Positions 33,775 through 43,711 of a DNA stretch of 64,000 bases are shown here, in pieces. How positions within the stretch are numbered: the first letter of the stretch is position 1; each line of letters starts with the position of its first letter. Both the position numbers and the translations under genes were made by a program. A model generated the notes under the pieces. That model made no database searches and was not told the DNA's origin. It saw only the letters and a program-made list of their open reading frames with translations. Source of the DNA: Arsenicitalea aurantiaca (GTDB lineage: Bacteria; Pseudomonadota; Alphaproteobacteria; Rhizobiales; Devosiaceae); the NCBI RefSeq assembly GCF_003994485.1, contig NZ_RZNJ01000004.1, forward strand, positions 62,001 through 126,000, given 5' to 3'.

Positions 33775-34080
33775 CGTCGCCCTTCGATTCCTCTGCCCCT
33801 TCGTCTGCCCCACCCTCCCGCTAAAGCGTCTCCTCTCCCGCCGCGCGCAAAAGAACCTAGTGGCAGGCGGCCTAGATCAGCGGTTGTGGCCCGAGTGAGC
33901 CAGTGGGGGCGGCAGGCCTGCACGTGTTGGCCAAGCAGCGCGGAAGTCTTCCTCGCAAACCGCTCCGCACGCCTCCGCAAAACGGTATGCCATCCCGCCT
34001 TCGTCCCGATGCGCGCTCAGTGGCCAGGCCTCCATATGGCTTCGTTAAGCCTTCACACCGAAGAGCTATGGAGCACTAAC

Positions 34081-34842
34081 ATGAGCCATGCCATCGCCCG
34101 CTTTCAACATTTCCTGCGGGAAAATGACTTCAGCCAGGACAAACTGCTGGAGCGCGTCAATGTTGAAATTGAGGGTACTCTCACCCTCGTTTCAAATAAG
34201 TACGACAGCGAATATGTCGCCATGCCCGCTTACGTCCTTTTAGGGCTGGGGCTGAACTATATCGGCAGCAACCGCCACGCGCTTACAAAAGAGCAGCACT
34301 CTGCGCTGGATGCGGCCCTTACCGAGCTAGGCGAGGCTGTCGGAACGCCCTATCGCCTTCTGGACGACAAGTATAATCATTGGGAGCTAGCGCGCCTCTA
34401 CGCCAAACCCTTGCTGGACCTTTTCCGCATCTTTGCGCAAATGCTGCCACACCCTGGTCTGATCAATCATATCTGGATCTGGGAGGGGGCAATCATCGAC
34501 ACCGCGGCGTGGTTTCTTCAGGCCGATCCAGATCTGCATCCCACCATGCTGTTCGGCAATTGCATCGACATCCATGCGTTCATCGTCTCGGCAGACCACG
34601 TCAACGTCTTCAAGGCCATCGGCGCCCTTCATGCCACGCTCGATCCACTGACGAACCAATGGTACCGCAACAAGCTTAAGCATCCTCTGCCCAAGAAGAA
34701 GCGCAGCACTCGTCTCGATCGCCTCATTCACCGGCGCGATCTGGCGCTCCAGGGTGGTCCGGACCACGAACTCCTGCCCTTTTTCGACCTCGCCATTCGT
34801 GCGGCCGGGGCAAAGCATCCGGTCCAAGGCCCTGCGAACTGA
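34081..34842 (+). CDS. Unknown island protein, 253 residues
   Basis: The ATG at 34081 (MSHAIARFQHFLRENDFSQD) is chosen over an earlier frame start at 33886 whose added residues look random. The protein is soluble and mostly helical, with GLINHIWIWEGAIIDTAAWF, then QADPDLHPTMLFGNCIDIHA and a basic C-terminal segment PLPKKKRSTRLDRLIHRRDL. The DPDLHPTMLFG and RLDRLIHRRD phrases resemble DPDVNPNLLTG and RIQRLLARRD in the product at 18287. The function is unknown. A perfect hairpin follows 53 bases downstream. Confidence 0.7.
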   Translation: MSHAIARFQHFLRENDFSQDKLLERVNVEIEGTLTLVSNKYDSEYVAMPAYVLLGLGLNYIGSNRHALTKEQHSALDAALTELGEAVGTPYRLLDDKYNHWELARLYAKPLLDLFRIFAQMLPHPGLINHIWIWEGAIIDTAAWFLQADPDLHPTMLFGNCIDIHAFIVSADHVNVFKAIGALHATLDPLTNQWYRNKLKHPLPKKKRSTRLDRLIHRRDLALQGGPDHELLPFFDLAIRAAGAKHPVQGPAN

Positions 34843-34894
34843 ATGGGTACGGCGTTCCAACACGAAACTGAGGACCTATAGGTGAAGCGCCTCT

Positions 34895-34921
34895 GGACGC
34901 GACCTCCCCATGGTCGCGTCC
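34895..34921 (+). terminator. Hairpin downstream of the unknown gene (possible terminator)
   Basis: GGACGCGACC and GGTCGCGTCC form a perfect 10-bp stem with a 7-base loop (TCCCCAT). No T run follows, so it is at best a Rho-independent terminator of poor form or an mRNA-stabilising hairpin between convergent genes. Confidence 0.45.
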
Positions 34922-35014
34922 TCCGGTCTACCCTCACCGACACTTGGAGAGCCCCCTACCCTGTCATGCCCGTGGCGTGGTCCAATGATCATTCATTCAT
35001 GCCAGTCGTAGCCC

Positions 35015-36523
35015 CTAAGGCAGCTTGCACAGTTCGCGGTAAAGTGCGCTGGTCTCGAAGGAGCCATAGCTGTCCGCTACGGTTCGCGCACTGTGACCGG
35101 ATAGGGCGTCACCGATATCGGCCGAAATGCCATGCCGCCGGCACAGGGTCTTGAACCGATGCCGCCAGGCATGGCTCGGCGCGACCCGGGGATCAACGAT
35201 CCCCACCTCTTCGCGCACCCAACGGGCGATCAATTTCGTCATGTTGCCACCCCGCGCCCCAAATCGATCCGGAGGCACTTCCGCAAAGATGGCTCCGGCC
35301 TTGCGCTCTTTTACGAACTCCAGAAAGCCCGCTTCGATCACCTTGGGATGCAACGGGATGATGCGTTCAGATGAGGCGTTCTTCAGACTGCCGGCTTCCG
35401 GCACGAATTGCAGGCAGGTAATCCCCTGCACCTCCACCAAATCCTCCTTGCGCAATTGCGAGATCTCGGAGATGCGTGCGCCGGTGTATGCGCAGAGCAG
35501 CGGCACCCAGCGGCGGTAGGCGCTGGTTTCCTTTTCGGCTGCCCGCAGAACCTTGCCAGCCTCTTCATCGCTATAGCCCCTGCGCCGCTCGCCGGGCTTC
35601 TTCTTGAGACTGATCGTCACCTTGGCAAAAGGATTGGCTGCGGTGATGCTATTGTCCGTTGCCCACTGAAAGATGGCGCGCAGTGCCCCCAGCTTGCTGG
35701 CCCCGATCGTTTTGGTCGTCAGGCCCTTGGCAAGCATGTCGGCCTTCCAGTCGATGACATGCTTCTGGGTGATCTTCGTCACGTCATCCGTGCCCACGAA
35801 ATCCATGAAGGCCGCAAGAACCTTCTCGTAGGTGTAGAGCGTCTTTTGCGCTGGCTTGCGCTCACCCGCCCAACCCTCAAAGATCGTCTTGGCCTCAACA
35901 GGTGCCTTCTCTGCCTCCGGGCCCACGCGGACCTGCGCTGATGATCCTGCAGCGTCGGAAGCAGCAAAAACGGAGATCTTCGAAAGGCGCAGAAGTTCAA
36001 GCGCAGCAGCCTGCAGGGCAGCGGCGATCGAGCGAGCCAGCATCCCAACATTGGGCTCAGTCTGGGCCATCCCGACATGCGCCAGGCGCTCCTGCGCAAA
36101 TGCAGTACACCAGCCCTCCATCGTGATGCGCCGAAGATCTCGCTCACTAGGCTGCAAAGTGAAGGTGCTGCCCTCGGGACGAGGGGAAAAGCAGTCGGCA
36201 CCAACATCCGGATCCCAGCGGGTCTGGAGCCGGGGCTGGTGCCGGAACTCCTCGAGCATCCCATCATAGAAGGGGCGTGCCAACTGGCTGGCCTCGGCAG
36301 GGGTCAGTTCCCGATCAGCTATACCGAGGTTTTCCCACCGTCGCTCCATTTCGGCTACCGCCTGGACGAACAGGCGCTTCGCCTCGACTGGATCCTTGGT
36401 CTTGAGTGAGAACTTTTCTTCCCTGCGCCCGACGCGCGACACCAGGTGCGCGGGCACGCGCCGCCTGACCCAAAACATGCCGGTCTTCGGGTGCTTCCAG
36501 GGAGAGGACATCTTGAGGCTCAT
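35015..36523 (-). CDS. Tyrosine-type site-specific integrase
   Basis: A protein of about 502 residues. The N-terminus (MSSPWKHPKTGMFWVRRRVP then KFSLKTKDPVEAKRLF) is the DUF6538-type start of phage/island integrases. A core-binding domain follows (YTYEKVLAAFMDFVGTDDVT). The catalytic domain has YTGARISEISQL (Arg), HAWRHRFKTLCRRHG (His-x-x-Arg), LSGHSARTVADSYGS (His and nucleophile Tyr). It reads away from the 3' end of tRNA-Ser, which is 86 bases upstream, the usual arrangement for integrases that use a tRNA 3' end as attachment site. It therefore marks one end of an island extending leftward. Confidence 0.92.
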   Translation of the reverse strand: MSLKMSSPWKHPKTGMFWVRRRVPAHLVSRVGRREEKFSLKTKDPVEAKRLFVQAVAEMERRWENLGIADRELTPAEASQLARPFYDGMLEEFRHQPRLQTRWDPDVGADCFSPRPEGSTFTLQPSERDLRRITMEGWCTAFAQERLAHVGMAQTEPNVGMLARSIAAALQAAALELLRLSKISVFAASDAAGSSAQVRVGPEAEKAPVEAKTIFEGWAGERKPAQKTLYTYEKVLAAFMDFVGTDDVTKITQKHVIDWKADMLAKGLTTKTIGASKLGALRAIFQWATDNSITAANPFAKVTISLKKKPGERRRGYSDEEAGKVLRAAEKETSAYRRWVPLLCAYTGARISEISQLRKEDLVEVQGITCLQFVPEAGSLKNASSERIIPLHPKVIEAGFLEFVKERKAGAIFAEVPPDRFGARGGNMTKLIARWVREEVGIVDPRVAPSHAWRHRFKTLCRRHGISADIGDALSGHSARTVADSYGSFETSALYRELCKLP

Positions 36524-36608
36524 GTGTACCACCTTTGTGTACCACTCGGAGCGTCAAAAGTCTCTGAAAATCAAAACCCTAAGGAAAGCTGCGGGTTTGC
36601 TGAGGTTC

Positions 36609-36698
36609 TGGCGGAGAGGGAGGGATTCGAACCCCCGATAGAGTTGCCCCTATGCCGCATTTCGAGTGCGGTGCATTCAACCGCTCTGCCACCTCTCC
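36609..36698 (-). tRNA. tRNA-Ser (anticodon CGA)
   Basis: Read on the minus strand, the acceptor GGAGAGG pairs with CCTCTCC, then a G discriminator and an encoded CCA end. The anticodon stem CCGCA/TGCGG encloses CTCGAAA with anticodon CGA. A long variable arm and the T-arm GGTTCGAATCC are present, as for a class II tRNA of about 90 nucleotides. The integrase gene starts just after its 3' end. Confidence 0.95.
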
Positions 36699-36938
36699 GC
36701 GAGGGTCGTGAGCCCGCACGGGCGTGCGGTCGGTCGATGGCGCGGCTTATGGCATAGAGCTCAAAAGCCTGCAACACCCTTCACCATCAAAGCTGCCCGA
36801 AGGGTTCCTCGGTAGCCGGTCACGATTGCGTAGCAGGTGAACCGCCGGACGCACCCTGCGTTTCGATATGGTCGGCGCTGCTCGCAATAGGGTGGCGCCC
36901 ATCCCATATTGCCGTTTGTCCAACGAGGAGACAGATCG

Positions 36939-37823
36939 ATGAATCGCGCCCTGAGCCTGCCCCGCCGCAACATGCTGCTGGCGCTCGCAGCCCTGCCCAT
37001 CACCGCAGCCGCACTTGCCGTCGCCCCGGGGGTGCGCGCGCAGGAGGCAGGGAGCGCGACCACCGCGCCGGGCGGCGACACGATCCCGACCGGCGAAGGC
37101 AACCTCGTCATCCACCCCATTGCGCACTCGACGATGGTGCTGACCTGGGGAGGCCACACGATCTACGTCGATCCGGTCGGTGGTGGCGAGGCGTTCGAGG
37201 GCATGCCGGCCCCCACCGGTATCCTGATCACCCACGGCCATGGCGACCATTTCGATATGCCGACGCTCGAGGCAATCGGGGCGACCAACGTGCCTCTGCT
37301 CGTCAACCAGGAGGTCTACGACCAGCTGCCCGCGGACATGCAGGCGAGGGCGTCGGTCGGAGTCAACGGCGAGGCCGCCACGCTGAGCGGGATCAACATC
37401 AACGTCATCCCCGCCTACAACACGAGCTCCGATCGGCTTCAGTTCCACCCCGAGGGCGTCGGCAACGGCTATGTGCTAAACCTTGCCGACCAGCGCATCT
37501 ATATTGCCGGTGACACCGAGGATACGCCCGAGATGCGCGCGCTGACCGATATCGACGTCGCGTTCCTCCCCATGAACCTGCCCTACACCATGACCGAGGA
37601 ACAGGCTGCGGACGCCGTGGCGGCATTCGGCCCGCGTATCGTCTACCCCTACCACTTCTCGGGCAGCGACCCCGAACGGTTCGCTGAACTTGTGGGCACG
37701 ACTGCCGAAGTCCGGATCGCCGACTGGTATGGGCCAGGCAATGCCGACGCCGAGCCGCCGGCGCCGCGCGAGGAGACGGCTCAGGACGCAGGCGACGAAG
37801 CCGACAGCGAAGACGCTCAGTAG
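36939..37823 (+). CDS. Exported metallo-beta-lactamase-fold hydrolase (UlaG/UPF0173-like)
   Basis: A 294-residue protein with a signal peptide of Tat style (SLPRRNMLLALAALPITAAA). It has the MBL metal-binding motif THGHGDHFD, IYIAGDTEDTPEMR for the third ligand set, and a late histidine (YPYHFSG). Family members are hydrolases with two metal ions; the substrate is not predictable. The C-terminus is acidic and disordered. The ATG at 36939 has a GAGGAG site nine bases upstream. It opens the plus-strand housekeeping block after the tRNA. Confidence 0.85.
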   Translation: MNRALSLPRRNMLLALAALPITAAALAVAPGVRAQEAGSATTAPGGDTIPTGEGNLVIHPIAHSTMVLTWGGHTIYVDPVGGGEAFEGMPAPTGILITHGHGDHFDMPTLEAIGATNVPLLVNQEVYDQLPADMQARASVGVNGEAATLSGININVIPAYNTSSDRLQFHPEGVGNGYVLNLADQRIYIAGDTEDTPEMRALTDIDVAFLPMNLPYTMTEEQAADAVAAFGPRIVYPYHFSGSDPERFAELVGTTAEVRIADWYGPGNADAEPPAPREETAQDAGDEADSEDAQ

Positions 37824-38052
37824 CTCTACCTTCCTTGCGGGACGCGGCTTGACTCCGCGTCCCTTTCCATCGATAAGGCGCAGCGATTGCGTGCCGGTCC
37901 GTCCGGCGCGCTTTTGTTGATTGAAACCGCTGCTCGAGGCTGCCGGTCCATCTGGGCCCAACCCGATCGAAAGCCCGCGGGACTGGCATTGTCCGCGGCG
38001 CCGCAGAGCGCGACAGATAGGGACGGGGGGCGAAGGCACCTCCGCTAAGCGC

Positions 38053-38748
38053 ATGAACTTCGCTGTCATCAAGACCGGCGGCAAGCAGTACAAGGTTGCT
38101 GCGAACGACGTCCTCAAGATCGAAAAGCTCGAGGCCGAGGCCGGCGACATCGTCACCTTCGACCAGGTGCTGATGGTCGGCACGGGAGCCGACGTGACCG
38201 TGGGCGCTCCCCTCGTCGAAGGCGCGCTCGTCGCTGCCGAACTCGTCGAGACCAAGAAGCAGCGCACCGTCATCATCTTCAAGAAAAACCGCCGGCACAA
38301 TTACCGCCGCCGCAATGGTCATCGCCAGCTGCTCACCACCGTCCGGATCACCGAGATCCTGACCGGCGGCGCTCAGCCTTCCAAGACCGCGCCGGCCCGC
38401 AAGGCCGCGGCGAAGGCCGAGACCACGGACACTGTGACCGCAGCGCCCGCTGAAAAGCCCGCCAAGAAGACCGAGACGAAGGCCAAGGCCGATGCGCCCG
38501 CCGCGGAAGGCTTCAAGGACGACGTCAAGCTCATCGGCGGCGTCGGCCCCGCACTCGAAAAGAAGCTGGCTGGCCTCGGCATCACCTCGCTCCGGCAGAT
38601 TGCCGAGTTTGATGCCGATGAGATCGCCCGCGTCGACGCAGAGCTCAACTTCAAGGGCCGCATCGAGCGCGAGGAATGGGTCGCCCAGGCCAAGGACCTG
38701 ATCGCCGGGAAGCCCCCGCGCGCCAAGGCCGACCAGGACAAGAAGTAA
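38053..38748 (+). CDS. rplU: 50S ribosomal protein L21 with helix-hairpin-helix extension
   Basis: Residues 1-103 are L21: [15 protein letters not shown], then [20 protein letters not shown] and [17 protein letters not shown]21 binds 23S rRNA in the large subunit. An Ala/Lys-rich linker of about 55 residues leads to a C-terminal domain of about 65 residues ([40 protein letters not shown]) that is a helix-hairpin-helix of the DUF4332-like type. The total length is 231 residues against about 103 for E. coli. Such extensions occur in Hyphomicrobiales; their job is unclear. rpmA follows after 12 bases. Confidence 0.95.
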   Translation: MNFAVIKTGGKQYKVAANDVLKIEKLEAEAGDIVTFDQVLMVGTGADVTVGAPLVEGALVAAELVETKKQRTVIIFKKNRRHNYRRRNGHRQLLTTVRITEILTGGAQPSKTAPARKAAAKAETTDTVTAAPAEKPAKKTETKAKADAPAAEGFKDDVKLIGGVGPALEKKLAGLGITSLRQIAEFDADEIARVDAELNFKGRIEREEWVAQAKDLIAGKPPRAKADQDKK

Positions 38749-38760
38749 GGATTACCCACC

Positions 38761-39027
38761 ATGGCACATAAGAAAGCAGGCGGTTCATCCCGCAACGGTC
38801 GCGATACCGCCGGTCGGCGACTCGGCGTCAAGAAGTTCGGCGGGGAAGCTGTCGTGGCCGGCAACATCATCGTTCGCCAGCGCGGCACCAAATGGCACCC
38901 CGGCACCGGGGTGGGCCTCGGGGTAGACCACACCATCTTCGCACTCGTCGATGGCAAGGTCACCTTCCGCACCCGCGCCAATTCCAAGGTCTTCGTGTCG
39001 GTCACCCCGGCAGAAGCCGCTGAATAA
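38761..39027 (+). CDS. rpmA: 50S ribosomal protein L27
   Basis: An 88-residue protein starting [20 protein letters not shown] and continuing [20 protein letters not shown], diagnostic of L27. Its N-terminal tail reaches the peptidyl transferase centre. It begins with MAHKK, so there is no cleaved extension as seen in Firmicutes. It is co-transcribed with rplU and followed by a strong terminator. Confidence 0.98.
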   Translation: MAHKKAGGSSRNGRDTAGRRLGVKKFGGEAVVAGNIIVRQRGTKWHPGTGVGLGVDHTIFALVDGKVTFRTRANSKVFVSVTPAEAAE

Positions 39028-39101
39028 CCCGGCGCGGACCCTGCCCTGCCGGAGACCTGCTCCCCGGCAAGGCGCACCGCGCAGCGCGATCCGAATTTAG
39101 G

Positions 39102-39128
39102 GGGGAGCCGGTTTCCGGCTCCCCTTTT
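39102..39128 (+). terminator. Rho-independent terminator of rplU-rpmA
   Basis: GGGGAGCCGG (39102-39111), a TTT loop and CCGGCTCCCC (39115-39124) form a perfect stem followed by TTTT. Confidence 0.85.
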
Positions 39129-39143
39129 CGTTCGGATAGAGCT

Positions 39144-39680
39144 ATGAGCCTCGCCCACGCCGCCGCACTGCCCACAACGATCGGTTGCACCCGGCTTGTC
39201 CTGCGCCCGCCGGTGCGCGGCGACATTGCCGATCTCGTCGCTCACGCCGATAACCCTCGGCTCGCTGCCGTACTCGCGCGCCTGCCGAGCCCCTATACCC
39301 GCGCCGACGCCATAGGCTTCGTCGAGATCGTCGCGCGTGATCCGCGAGAGCAGGTCTATGCCCTGGCAAGGCGCTTGGACGACAGGCTGATCGGGGTGGC
39401 GAGCCTTTCCTTTTCCGCCGAAGGACCGCCGGAGCTCGGCTATTGGCTGGGAGAAACCTTCTGGCGGCAGGGCTATATGAGCGAGGCCCTTCGCGCAGTG
39501 CTCGGCGCGGCGGAGAGCGTCTCGATCGCGCGCATCGCGGCACGTGTGCTTGCCGAGAACGAGGCCTCCCTCCGGCTGCTCGAGGGCCTGGGCTTTGTCG
39601 TGATTTCACGAGCCGTCGGCAGTTGCGGCCCCCATAAGGACCGGATGATCGTCAGACTCGAGCGGGAGCGGCATCCATGA
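39144..39680 (+). CDS. GNAT-family N-acetyltransferase (RimJ/RimL type)
   Basis: A 178-residue protein with the GNAT layout: [20 protein letters not shown] at the start, [20 protein letters not shown] for the acetyl-CoA loop region, and [14 protein letters not shown], as in RimJ-like enzymes that acetylate protein N-termini or small molecules. The substrate is not known. It lies between rpmA and obgE with a second GNAT gene overlapping its stop (ATGA), suggesting an ancient tandem duplication kept in this order in related genomes. Confidence 0.85.
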   Translation: MSLAHAAALPTTIGCTRLVLRPPVRGDIADLVAHADNPRLAAVLARLPSPYTRADAIGFVEIVARDPREQVYALARRLDDRLIGVASLSFSAEGPPELGYWLGETFWRQGYMSEALRAVLGAAESVSIARIAARVLAENEASLRLLEGLGFVVISRAVGSCGPHKDRMIVRLERERHP

Positions 39681-40234
39681 CCGGTCCAATCCTCGAAACG
39701 CGCCGGCTGGTGCTGAGGCAGCCGCAGATGGATGATGCCGACGCGATCGCACGCCAGCTCGACAATTTCGCCGTCTCGGGCAATCTTGCCCGCGTCCCCT
39801 ACCCCTATCGACTGGCCGACGCCATCGCGTGGCTCAGGCTCTGGCGGCCGGGACGCCCGCCTGAGGAGACGAATTTCGCGATCACGCTCGAGGGCCAGGG
39901 CCTCGTCGGCCAGATCGGTTTTCATCTCGGACCCGATCGCCTGCCCGTACTCGGGTACTGGCTCGGCCAGCCTTACTGGAACCGGGGATTGATGACCGAG
40001 GCTGCCGAGGCGACGATTGCCTGGTTCTTCGAGACGGCGGTGGACGAGCGGATCCGCTCCGGCGTCTTCCACTTCAACCGTGCTTCGCTCGCCATCCAGG
40101 CCAAGCTCGGCTTCACCCAAACCGGCAGCTCCCTCATGCTTTGCCTTGCACGCAACGAGGAGGTGCGCCATATCGACACCGAACTGACGCGCGCGAGTTG
40201 GCGGGCGCGCGCGACACAGGGACATGCATCATGA
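39677..40234 (+). CDS. Second GNAT-family N-acetyltransferase
   Basis: A 185-residue protein similar in layout to the preceding one: [36 protein letters not shown] and [20 protein letters not shown]. The C-terminal [18 protein letters not shown] matches the RimJ/RimL pattern. It overlaps the upstream gene by four bases and the obgE start by four (ATGA), so translation is coupled to the GTPase. The substrate is unknown. Confidence 0.85.
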   Translation: MTGPILETRRLVLRQPQMDDADAIARQLDNFAVSGNLARVPYPYRLADAIAWLRLWRPGRPPEETNFAITLEGQGLVGQIGFHLGPDRLPVLGYWLGQPYWNRGLMTEAAEATIAWFFETAVDERIRSGVFHFNRASLAIQAKLGFTQTGSSLMLCLARNEEVRHIDTELTRASWRARATQGHAS

Positions 40235-41274
40235 AATTCCTCGATCAAGCCAAGGTCTACATTCGCTCGGGCGATGGGGGCGCGGGAAGTGTCTCCTTCC
40301 TGCGCGAAAAGTTCGTCGAGTTCGGCGGCCCCGATGGCGGCAATGGCGGCCGGGGCGGCGACGTGATCGTGAAATGCGTCGACGGGCTCAACACGCTCAT
40401 CGATTTTCGCTACCAGCAGCATTTCAAGGCCAAGACCGGCGTGCACGGCATGGGGCGCAACCGCACCGGAGCCGATGGGGCAGACACGGTGTTGCGCGTT
40501 CCCGTCGGCACGCAGATCTTCGAGGACGACAACGAGACGCTGATCGCCGACCTCACCGAAGTGGGCCAGACAGTGGTGCTGGCCTCGGGGGGCAATGGCG
40601 GTTTTGGCAACGCGCATTTCAAGACGTCGTCCAACCAGGCGCCGCGGCGGGCCAATCCCGGCCTGCCCGGCACCGAGAAATGGATCTGGCTGCGGCTCAA
40701 GCTCATTGCGGACGCGGGCCTCGTGGGCCTGCCCAATGCGGGCAAGTCGACCTTTCTGGCTGCCGTTTCGGCCGCCAAGCCCAAGATCGCCGACTATCCG
40801 TTCACGACACTCCACCCCAATCTCGGTGTCGTGCGGATCGATGAGCGCGAGTTCGTTCTGGCCGACATTCCCGGCCTGATCGAAGGCGCACATGAAGGCG
40901 CCGGCATTGGAGATCGGTTCCTTGGCCATGTCGAGCGGTGCGGCGTGCTGATCCATCTGGTCGACGGCACGGCCGAGGACGTCGCTGGTGCCTATCGCAC
41001 CATTCGCACCGAGCTCGAGGCCTATGATGGCGGGTTGGCCGAAAAGCCCGAGCTTCTCGTCCTCAACAAGGTCGATGCGCTCGACGACGAGGCGCTTGCC
41101 GAGCGCCGCGCCGCGCTCGAGGAGGCCTCGGGGGGTGACGTGTTCGTCGTGTCGGGCGTCTCGGGTCGCGGGGTCGATAGTGTGCTGCGGGCCGTCATGG
41201 CGATCCTCGACGAGGAGCGCGCAGAGCGTGCCGAGGCCGGGCGCAAGGGCGCCGAGCCCGATTGGGTGCCGTAA
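40231..41274 (+). CDS. obgE: Obg-family GTPase CgtA/ObgE
   Basis: A 347-residue GTPase. The glycine-rich Obg fold opens with [20 protein letters not shown] and [18 protein letters not shown]. The G domain has G1 [11 protein letters not shown], switch/G3 [14 protein letters not shown] and G4 NKVD. Obg proteins act in late 50S assembly and growth control, which suits the location after rplU-rpmA, an order conserved widely in bacteria. The start at 40231 overlaps the preceding stop; the proB start overlaps its stop (TAATG). Confidence 0.97.
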   Translation: MKFLDQAKVYIRSGDGGAGSVSFLREKFVEFGGPDGGNGGRGGDVIVKCVDGLNTLIDFRYQQHFKAKTGVHGMGRNRTGADGADTVLRVPVGTQIFEDDNETLIADLTEVGQTVVLASGGNGGFGNAHFKTSSNQAPRRANPGLPGTEKWIWLRLKLIADAGLVGLPNAGKSTFLAAVSAAKPKIADYPFTTLHPNLGVVRIDEREFVLADIPGLIEGAHEGAGIGDRFLGHVERCGVLIHLVDGTAEDVAGAYRTIRTELEAYDGGLAEKPELLVLNKVDALDDEALAERRAALEEASGGDVFVVSGVSGRGVDSVLRAVMAILDEERAERAEAGRKGAEPDWVP

Positions 41275-42410
41275 TGACGGACGCGCTGGCGCCCTATTCG
41301 CGCATTACCATAAAGATCGGCTCGGCCCTGCTCGTCGATGGCGCGACGGGTCGGCTGCGCAGCGACTGGCTTGCGAGCCTCGCGACGGACCTTGCCGCAC
41401 TGAAGGCGGAAGGCCGGGAGCTCGTCATCGTGTCCTCCGGCGCCATTGCGCTGGGGCGCCGGCTTCTGGGGCTCGAGGCAAGAAGCCTCCCGCTCGAGCA
41501 GAGCCAGGCGGCAGCGTCCGTGGGCCAGATCGCCCTGTCGCAGGCTTGGGCCGGCGCGCTGGGCGCGCACGGCATCACGACCGGCCAGATTCTGATCACG
41601 CCCAACATCACCGAAGAGCGGCGCTATTTCCTCAACGCGCGCACCACGATCAGCACGCTCCTCGGGCTGGGAGCGATCCCCATCATCAACGAGAACGACA
41701 GCGTTGCCACGGCCGAAATCCGCTATGGCGACAATGACCGCCTTTCTGCCCGTGTCGCAACGATGATCGAGGCGGACTGCCTCGTGCTGCTCTCGGACGT
41801 TGACGGCCTCTATACGGCGCCCCCGGCGCGCGATCCCGATGCGCGCCATCTGCCGCAAATTGCGGATATCACGCCCGAGATCGAAGCCATGGCGGGGGGC
41901 GCGGCAAGCCATCTTTCGCGCGGCGGCATGACCACCAAGGTCGAAGCCGGCAAGATCGCGACCAAGGCCGGCACCGCGATGATCATCGCGAAGGGGACCG
42001 AACCGCACCCCCTGGCTGCCCTGCAAAGGGGCGCGCGCCACACGCTCTTTTCCCCGATGCACTCGACTGCGGCCGCCCGCAAGCGCTGGATCATGGGAAC
42101 GCTCGCTGTTGCAGGGATATTGCATGTCGATGCGGGCGCCGTCGGCGCGCTCGAAAACGGCAAGAGCCTCCTGCCCATCGGGGTCACCCGCGTGACGGGC
42201 AGTTTCGACCGGGGCGATGCGGTGGCCATTCGAGGGCCCGACGGGCGGGAGATCGCCCGCGGTCTTGTCGGGCTCGACAGCGAAGAGGCCGCGCTCGTCA
42301 TCGGCAAGCGCAGCAGCACGATCACCGAACTGCTCGGACCCGGCACACGGGGCGAGATCGTCCATCGCGACAATCTCGTTCTGCTCTCGGCCGCCGAGGC
42401 CCGGGCGTAA
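41274..42410 (+). CDS. proB: Glutamate 5-kinase
   Basis: A 378-residue enzyme making gamma-glutamyl phosphate, the first step of proline synthesis. The amino-acid-kinase domain shows [27 protein letters not shown], and [20 protein letters not shown] with [10 protein letters not shown]. The C-terminal PUA domain begins near [16 protein letters not shown]. Start choice: the ATG at 41274 sits in the TAATG overlap with obgE. proA follows 14 bases later with an AGGAGG site between. Confidence 0.96.
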   Translation: MTDALAPYSRITIKIGSALLVDGATGRLRSDWLASLATDLAALKAEGRELVIVSSGAIALGRRLLGLEARSLPLEQSQAAASVGQIALSQAWAGALGAHGITTGQILITPNITEERRYFLNARTTISTLLGLGAIPIINENDSVATAEIRYGDNDRLSARVATMIEADCLVLLSDVDGLYTAPPARDPDARHLPQIADITPEIEAMAGGAASHLSRGGMTTKVEAGKIATKAGTAMIIAKGTEPHPLAALQRGARHTLFSPMHSTAAARKRWIMGTLAVAGILHVDAGAVGALENGKSLLPIGVTRVTGSFDRGDAVAIRGPDGREIARGLVGLDSEEAALVIGKRSSTITELLGPGTRGEIVHRDNLVLLSAAEARA

Positions 42411-42424
42411 AAGAGGAGGCGTCG

Positions 42425-43711
42425 ATGAACGCATTGACCGGAGGGCCGGAGAGCGCCCTGAAGCGCCAGATGGACGAGATCGGCCGGCAGGCCCGGAGTG
42501 CCGCCGCGATTCTCGCGATGACCGGAGCCGAGCCGAAACGCAAGGCGCTGCTCGCGGCGGCCGACGCCGTCGACGCCGAGCGCGCGACCATCCTGGCCGC
42601 CAATGCACGGGACATGGAGGCCGGCCGCGCCCGCTCCATGACCGCGGCATTCCTCGACCGGCTGGCGCTTGACGACAAGCGCCTCGACGGCATCGTGGAG
42701 GCGCTCCGCACCATCGCGGAACTGCCCGATCCGGTCGGCACGGTAATCGCCAGTTGGACCCGGCCCAACGGCCTCGAAATTTCGCGGATCCGTACCCCGC
42801 TCGGGGTGATCGGCGTAATCTTCGAGAGCCGGCCCAACGTCACGGCTGATGCCGGCGCACTCTGCCTCAAGGCAGGCAATGCGGTGATCCTGCGCGGCGG
42901 CTCGGACAGCACCCATTCCTCGCGCGCCATTCATTCCTGCCTCGTCAAGGGGCTGAAGGCTGCAGGGCTGCCCGAACACGCGATCCAGATCGTGCCGACC
43001 ACCGATCGCGCGGCCGTCGGGGAGATGCTCGCAGGCCTGTCCGGAAATATCGACGTGATCGTGCCCCGCGGCGGCAAGACGCTCGTCGCCCGCGTCCAGG
43101 CTGAGGCACGCGTGCCGGTCTTTGCGCATCTGGAAGGCCTCGTGCATGTCTATATCGACAAGTCCGCGGACCTTGAGCTTGCCGTCCGCGTCGTCGAGAA
43201 CGCCAAAATGCGCCGCACCGGCATCTGCGGAGCCGCAGAGACGCTGCTCGTCCACCGGGACGTGCTCAACACGCATTTAAAGCCCATCATCGACGCGTTG
43301 GTGGCGCGTGGCTGCGAGATCCGGTGCGATGCCGAGACGGGCGCCCTGATCCCCGAGGCGAAGGCCGCCAGCGAACAGGACTGGCGCACCGAATATGAAG
43401 ACGCCATCATTTCGGTGAAGGCGGTCGCCGATGTCGGCGAGGCGATCGAGCACATCCGCACCTATTCCTCACACCATACCGAGGCAGTGATCTCCGAGGA
43501 CCCGGAGGTCGTCGCACGCTTCTTCAATGAGGTCGACAGCGCCATCCTCATGCACAATGCCTCGACACAATTCGCCGATGGCGGCGAGTTCGGGTTCGGC
43601 GGCGAGATCGGCATCGCGACCGGCAAGATGCATGCGCGCGGGCCCGTAGGCGTCGAGCAACTGACGAGCTTCAAATATCTGGTGCGCGGCACCGGCCAGA
43701 CCCGCCCTTGA
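42425..43711 (+). CDS. proA: Glutamate-5-semialdehyde dehydrogenase (gamma-glutamyl phosphate reductase)
   Basis: A 428-residue NADPH-dependent reductase for the second proline step. Family phrases: [47 protein letters not shown] and the catalytic-cysteine segment [16 protein letters not shown]. Its C-terminus has [21 protein letters not shown]. The product of ProB is unstable and is probably channelled, consistent with the adjacent genes. The stop overlaps nadD (TGATG). Confidence 0.97.
   Translation: MNALTGGPESALKRQMDEIGRQARSAAAILAMTGAEPKRKALLAAADAVDAERATILAANARDMEAGRARSMTAAFLDRLALDDKRLDGIVEALRTIAELPDPVGTVIASWTRPNGLEISRIRTPLGVIGVIFESRPNVTADAGALCLKAGNAVILRGGSDSTHSSRAIHSCLVKGLKAAGLPEHAIQIVPTTDRAAVGEMLAGLSGNIDVIVPRGGKTLVARVQAEARVPVFAHLEGLVHVYIDKSADLELAVRVVENAKMRRTGICGAAETLLVHRDVLNTHLKPIIDALVARGCEIRCDAETGALIPEAKAASEQDWRTEYEDAIISVKAVADVGEAIEHIRTYSSHHTEAVISEDPEVVARFFNEVDSAILMHNASTQFADGGEFGFGGEIGIATGKMHARGPVGVEQLTSFKYLVRGTGQTRP

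Noticed and set aside
34895-34921. True Rho-independent terminator
   Set aside because: The stem is perfect but no T run follows, so I keep it only as a hairpin with modest confidence.
1-36600. A second tRNA-Ser 3'-end copy as left attachment site
   Set aside because: I scanned for GAGGGATTCGAAC-like sequence and saw none, but a by-eye scan may miss a degenerate copy.
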